This document shows positions 5,377-6,998 of a DNA stretch of 6,998 bases, in pieces. Each line of letters starts with the position of its first letter. The first letter of the stretch is position 1. A model generated the notes under the pieces. That model saw only the letters and a program-made list of their open reading frames with translations, was not told the DNA's origin and searched no databases. The position numbers were made by a program, and so were the translations under genes. Origin of the DNA: an uncultured Pseudomonadota bacterium (GTDB lineage Bacteria > Pseudomonadota > Alphaproteobacteria > Rs-D84); contig CAMYXE010000037.1 of the NCBI GenBank assembly GCA_947303165.1, positions 1-6,998 of the forward strand, given 5' to 3'.

Positions 5377-5391
5377 AGAATAACAATTGTT
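5367..5391. promoter_or_regulatory. Two dyads across the -10 and start site, possible operator
   Basis: ATTCTA-TGA-TAGAAT (5367-5381) is a perfect 15-base dyad that covers the -10, and AACAATTGTT (5382-5391) is a perfect 10-base palindrome right beside it at the predicted start of transcription. A bound repressor here would block the promoter. Chance is possible in A/T-rich sequence. Confidence 0.4.
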
Positions 5392-5407
5392 TACAGAGAG
5401 TGTATGG

Positions 5408-6998
5408 ATGAAGTTCATTAGATTTGTATTATTTGTTTTGTTTTTTGCACCAGTTGCGGCGTTTGCTGCACCAAGTGAGTTTACGGTTGCGGCACAACTG
5501 TTGGCGGCGGCCAAGAATGCAGATATTCAACAAGTTCAAATTCTTGTCAATAATGGTGCGAATGTAAACTATGTTGATAGCACGGGTCTTTCTTTGGTTT
5601 GCACGGCATTAATGAATAATGATTTACGTGCTGCGCAGATATTACAAATGTACGGCGCGGATGCATCGCAATGTGATCGACAAATTAAAAATTATAAGAC
5701 GCGAAATTCGCCTGGAACTACGGGTGGGTTGTTCGGTGGGCTATCCACCGCCCAGGGATTAACATTGGCGGCGGCGGGTGCCGCCGTTATTGTAGGTGGA
5801 CTTTACTTGCTGACCGATGTGTTTGATCATGGCAATGGTAATCATAGTTCTTCGGGGTCGTCTAGTGGTGGTGGCTCTGGTGGTGGCAGCGGTGGTTCTT
5901 CGTCTGATAGTGGAACCGCATTGTTCTCTTCGGGGTTGCCTTATGGTCCTGCGATGTTGAATGCTACGATGGACCGTGCAAATTACGAGAATAATTTATC
6001 CACCTTTTACAAACAGTATCTTACCAGTGGTGCCAGTACAGAAGAAGAAAATCCAAACTATTTAGATTTTCAAAAGATGACAAATGCGAATTCCAGATCA
6101 CAAAATTACCTGTTATTAATGCGTGGATATTCGCCATTGGCGCGTGGATATCTTGGAATGCGGACATTGCGTAATCCATCATATGCGCCTTATGCATTAT
6201 TGGATGTGAACGAGCACCCTATGTACACTTTGAATGACGGAACAGGAATCGGCGGTGGTCGTCCTGTGAATATTGCTTTGGTGACAGCGAATGGTATAAA
6301 TGCCGCTGATGAAACATCATTGCAGGATAAGTTTCTTGTTTGGGCCAAGCTTAATACGTTAACTGACGGGCCGTCTGTTGGGTCGAATATTTCAGGGCCA
6401 GGAAGTGACACAATATCCAGCAAATATTACAATAACATTATCACTACTGGGACGACCGAAATTGTTCAGCAGTTTCGGTCGGTGGAAGATTCTGACTTGT
6501 TGACTTATTTTGATTTATCTAATTCTGGCACAGCCATACATAATGGGGCTGCGATTGGTGATGATAATATGCTGGGCCAGATTATTGGTGGAAATCTTGC
6601 AACAAATCCATTTGGTGATTTTGTTGGGTTTATGCCAAATGGCCAAATGACGGTTTATCGTACTGGTGGTGGCAAGGTTATGGTTGCACTTGAAGAGCCT
6701 TCGGTGGCGGGCACATATCAGTTTAGTAATGAAAGTTCGGCAATGGCGGAAGACAGTATGACGTTTGAATATCAGGGTGATACTTTTGAATTAGTAGTTG
6801 CGTCAGTAAGTTCAACTGGCTTAGGGGACACAACCAAATCCATAATATGGTCATACGATGACGATGGAACACCAAAGTATTATTATGGTTATTTGGCCGG
6901 TGGTTTATATTACATAGATTTTAATGGTGATGGTGCACCAGATGCGGCATATTCAGCAGGCGAGGGTAATAATTTATTGCTTACTAAACAAATATCAT
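5408..6998 (+). CDS. Large exported ankyrin-like protein with Ca-binding-type loop, 3' end outside window
   Basis: An open frame of 530 codons from ATG 5408 with no stop before the right edge. Residues 1-20 are a signal peptide (MKFIRFVLFVLFFAPVAAFA). Residues 33-86 resemble two ankyrin-type repeats (ILVNNGANVNYVDSTG; ILQMYGADAS). Residues 116-135 are a Gly/Ala membrane helix, followed by a Gly/Ser-rich linker at 142-166 (about 25 residues). From 169 on comes a large region without a domain I recognise, rich in Asn, Gly, Ser and Tyr, as in surface proteins. Residues 504-512 read DFNGDGAPD, the D-x-N-x-D-G-x-x-D pattern of calcium-binding loops in EF-hand, dockerin and FG-GAP-like repeats. The short periplasmic ankyrin head plus a membrane anchor and big outer part suggests a cell-surface or secreted protein, perhaps with an autotransporter or peptidase module downstream; that is speculation. 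A second ATG at 5404 is out of frame and stops after five codons. Confidence 0.85.
   Translation, partial: MKFIRFVLFVLFFAPVAAFAAPSEFTVAAQLLAAAKNADIQQVQILVNNGANVNYVDSTGLSLVCTALMNNDLRAAQILQMYGADASQCDRQIKNYKTRNSPGTTGGLFGGLSTAQGLTLAAAGAAVIVGGLYLLTDVFDHGNGNHSSSGSSSGGGSGGGSGGSSSDSGTALFSSGLPYGPAMLNATMDRANYENNLSTFYKQYLTSGASTEEENPNYLDFQKMTNANSRSQNYLLLMRGYSPLARGYLGMRTLRNPSYAPYALLDVNEHPMYTLNDGTGIGGGRPVNIALVTANGINAADETSLQDKFLVWAKLNTLTDGPSVGSNISGPGSDTISSKYYNNIITTGTTEIVQQFRSVEDSDLLTYFDLSNSGTAIHNGAAIGDDNMLGQIIGGNLATNPFGDFVGFMPNGQMTVYRTGGGKVMVALEEPSVAGTYQFSNESSAMAEDSMTFEYQGDTFELVVASVSSTGLGDTTKSIIWSYDDDGTPKYYYGYLAGGLYYIDFNGDGAPDAAYSAGEGNNLLLTKQIS

Noticed and set aside
5404..5421. Short upstream frame of five codons overlapping the start of the ankyrin-like gene
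   Set aside because: ATG at 5404 gives MDEVH and a stop. It could be a small regulatory frame, but nothing beyond its presence supports that.

Overview
The window looks like a stretch of envelope and secreted-protein genes from an AT-leaning Gram-negative bacterium. Four of the five genes with a visible N-terminus have a signal peptide or lipobox, and the fifth has two N-terminal membrane helices. The mix of Cys-rich exported proteins, a weak ankyrin protein and consensus sigma70-type promoters reminds me of uncultured gut Alphaproteobacteria. That placement is an impression from memory, since no rRNA, tRNA or housekeeping gene is present to test it. There are no mobile elements, CRISPR arrays or RNA genes that I can support.

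Layout, left to right. (1) 1-474, minus: the first 158 codons of a secreted protein with a Pro/Gly-rich linker; it runs off the left edge. (2) 475-614: a divergent control region with a near-consensus promoter for the next gene, placed so close to the ATG that its mRNA would be almost leaderless. (3) 615-1700, plus: a protein with two membrane helices, a long acidic/Pro-rich linker and an unrecognised soluble C-terminal domain. (4) 1728-4524, minus: a two-gene unit read leftwards from a promoter at 4545-4573. Its first gene (3661-4524) is an intact 20-Cys secreted protein. The second begins 6 bp later at 3654 and looks like one long gene broken twice, by an in-frame TGA at 2512-2514 and by a frameshift between 1816 and 1844. 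(5) 4525-4657: a divergent control region with a second near-consensus promoter. (6) 4658-5293, plus: an Asn-rich and Pro-Lys-rich lipoprotein with an ideal Shine-Dalgarno sequence, closed by a strong intrinsic terminator. (7) 5348-6998, plus: a promoter overlapping that terminator and covered by two dyads, then a large signal-peptide protein with ankyrin-like repeats, a membrane helix, a Gly/Ser linker and a Ca-binding-type loop. It is still open at the right edge.

The genes appear to be joined by destination (periplasm, outer membrane, surface) rather than by a metabolic pathway. The two genes of the minus unit share a recurring cysteine module, C-x6-C-x4-C-x6-C, which suggests they are distant paralogues or partners that depend on disulfide formation in the periplasm. 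The most notable points are the broken second gene, the shared Cys module, two promoters with nearly the same spacer sequence, and the likely leaderless start at 615.
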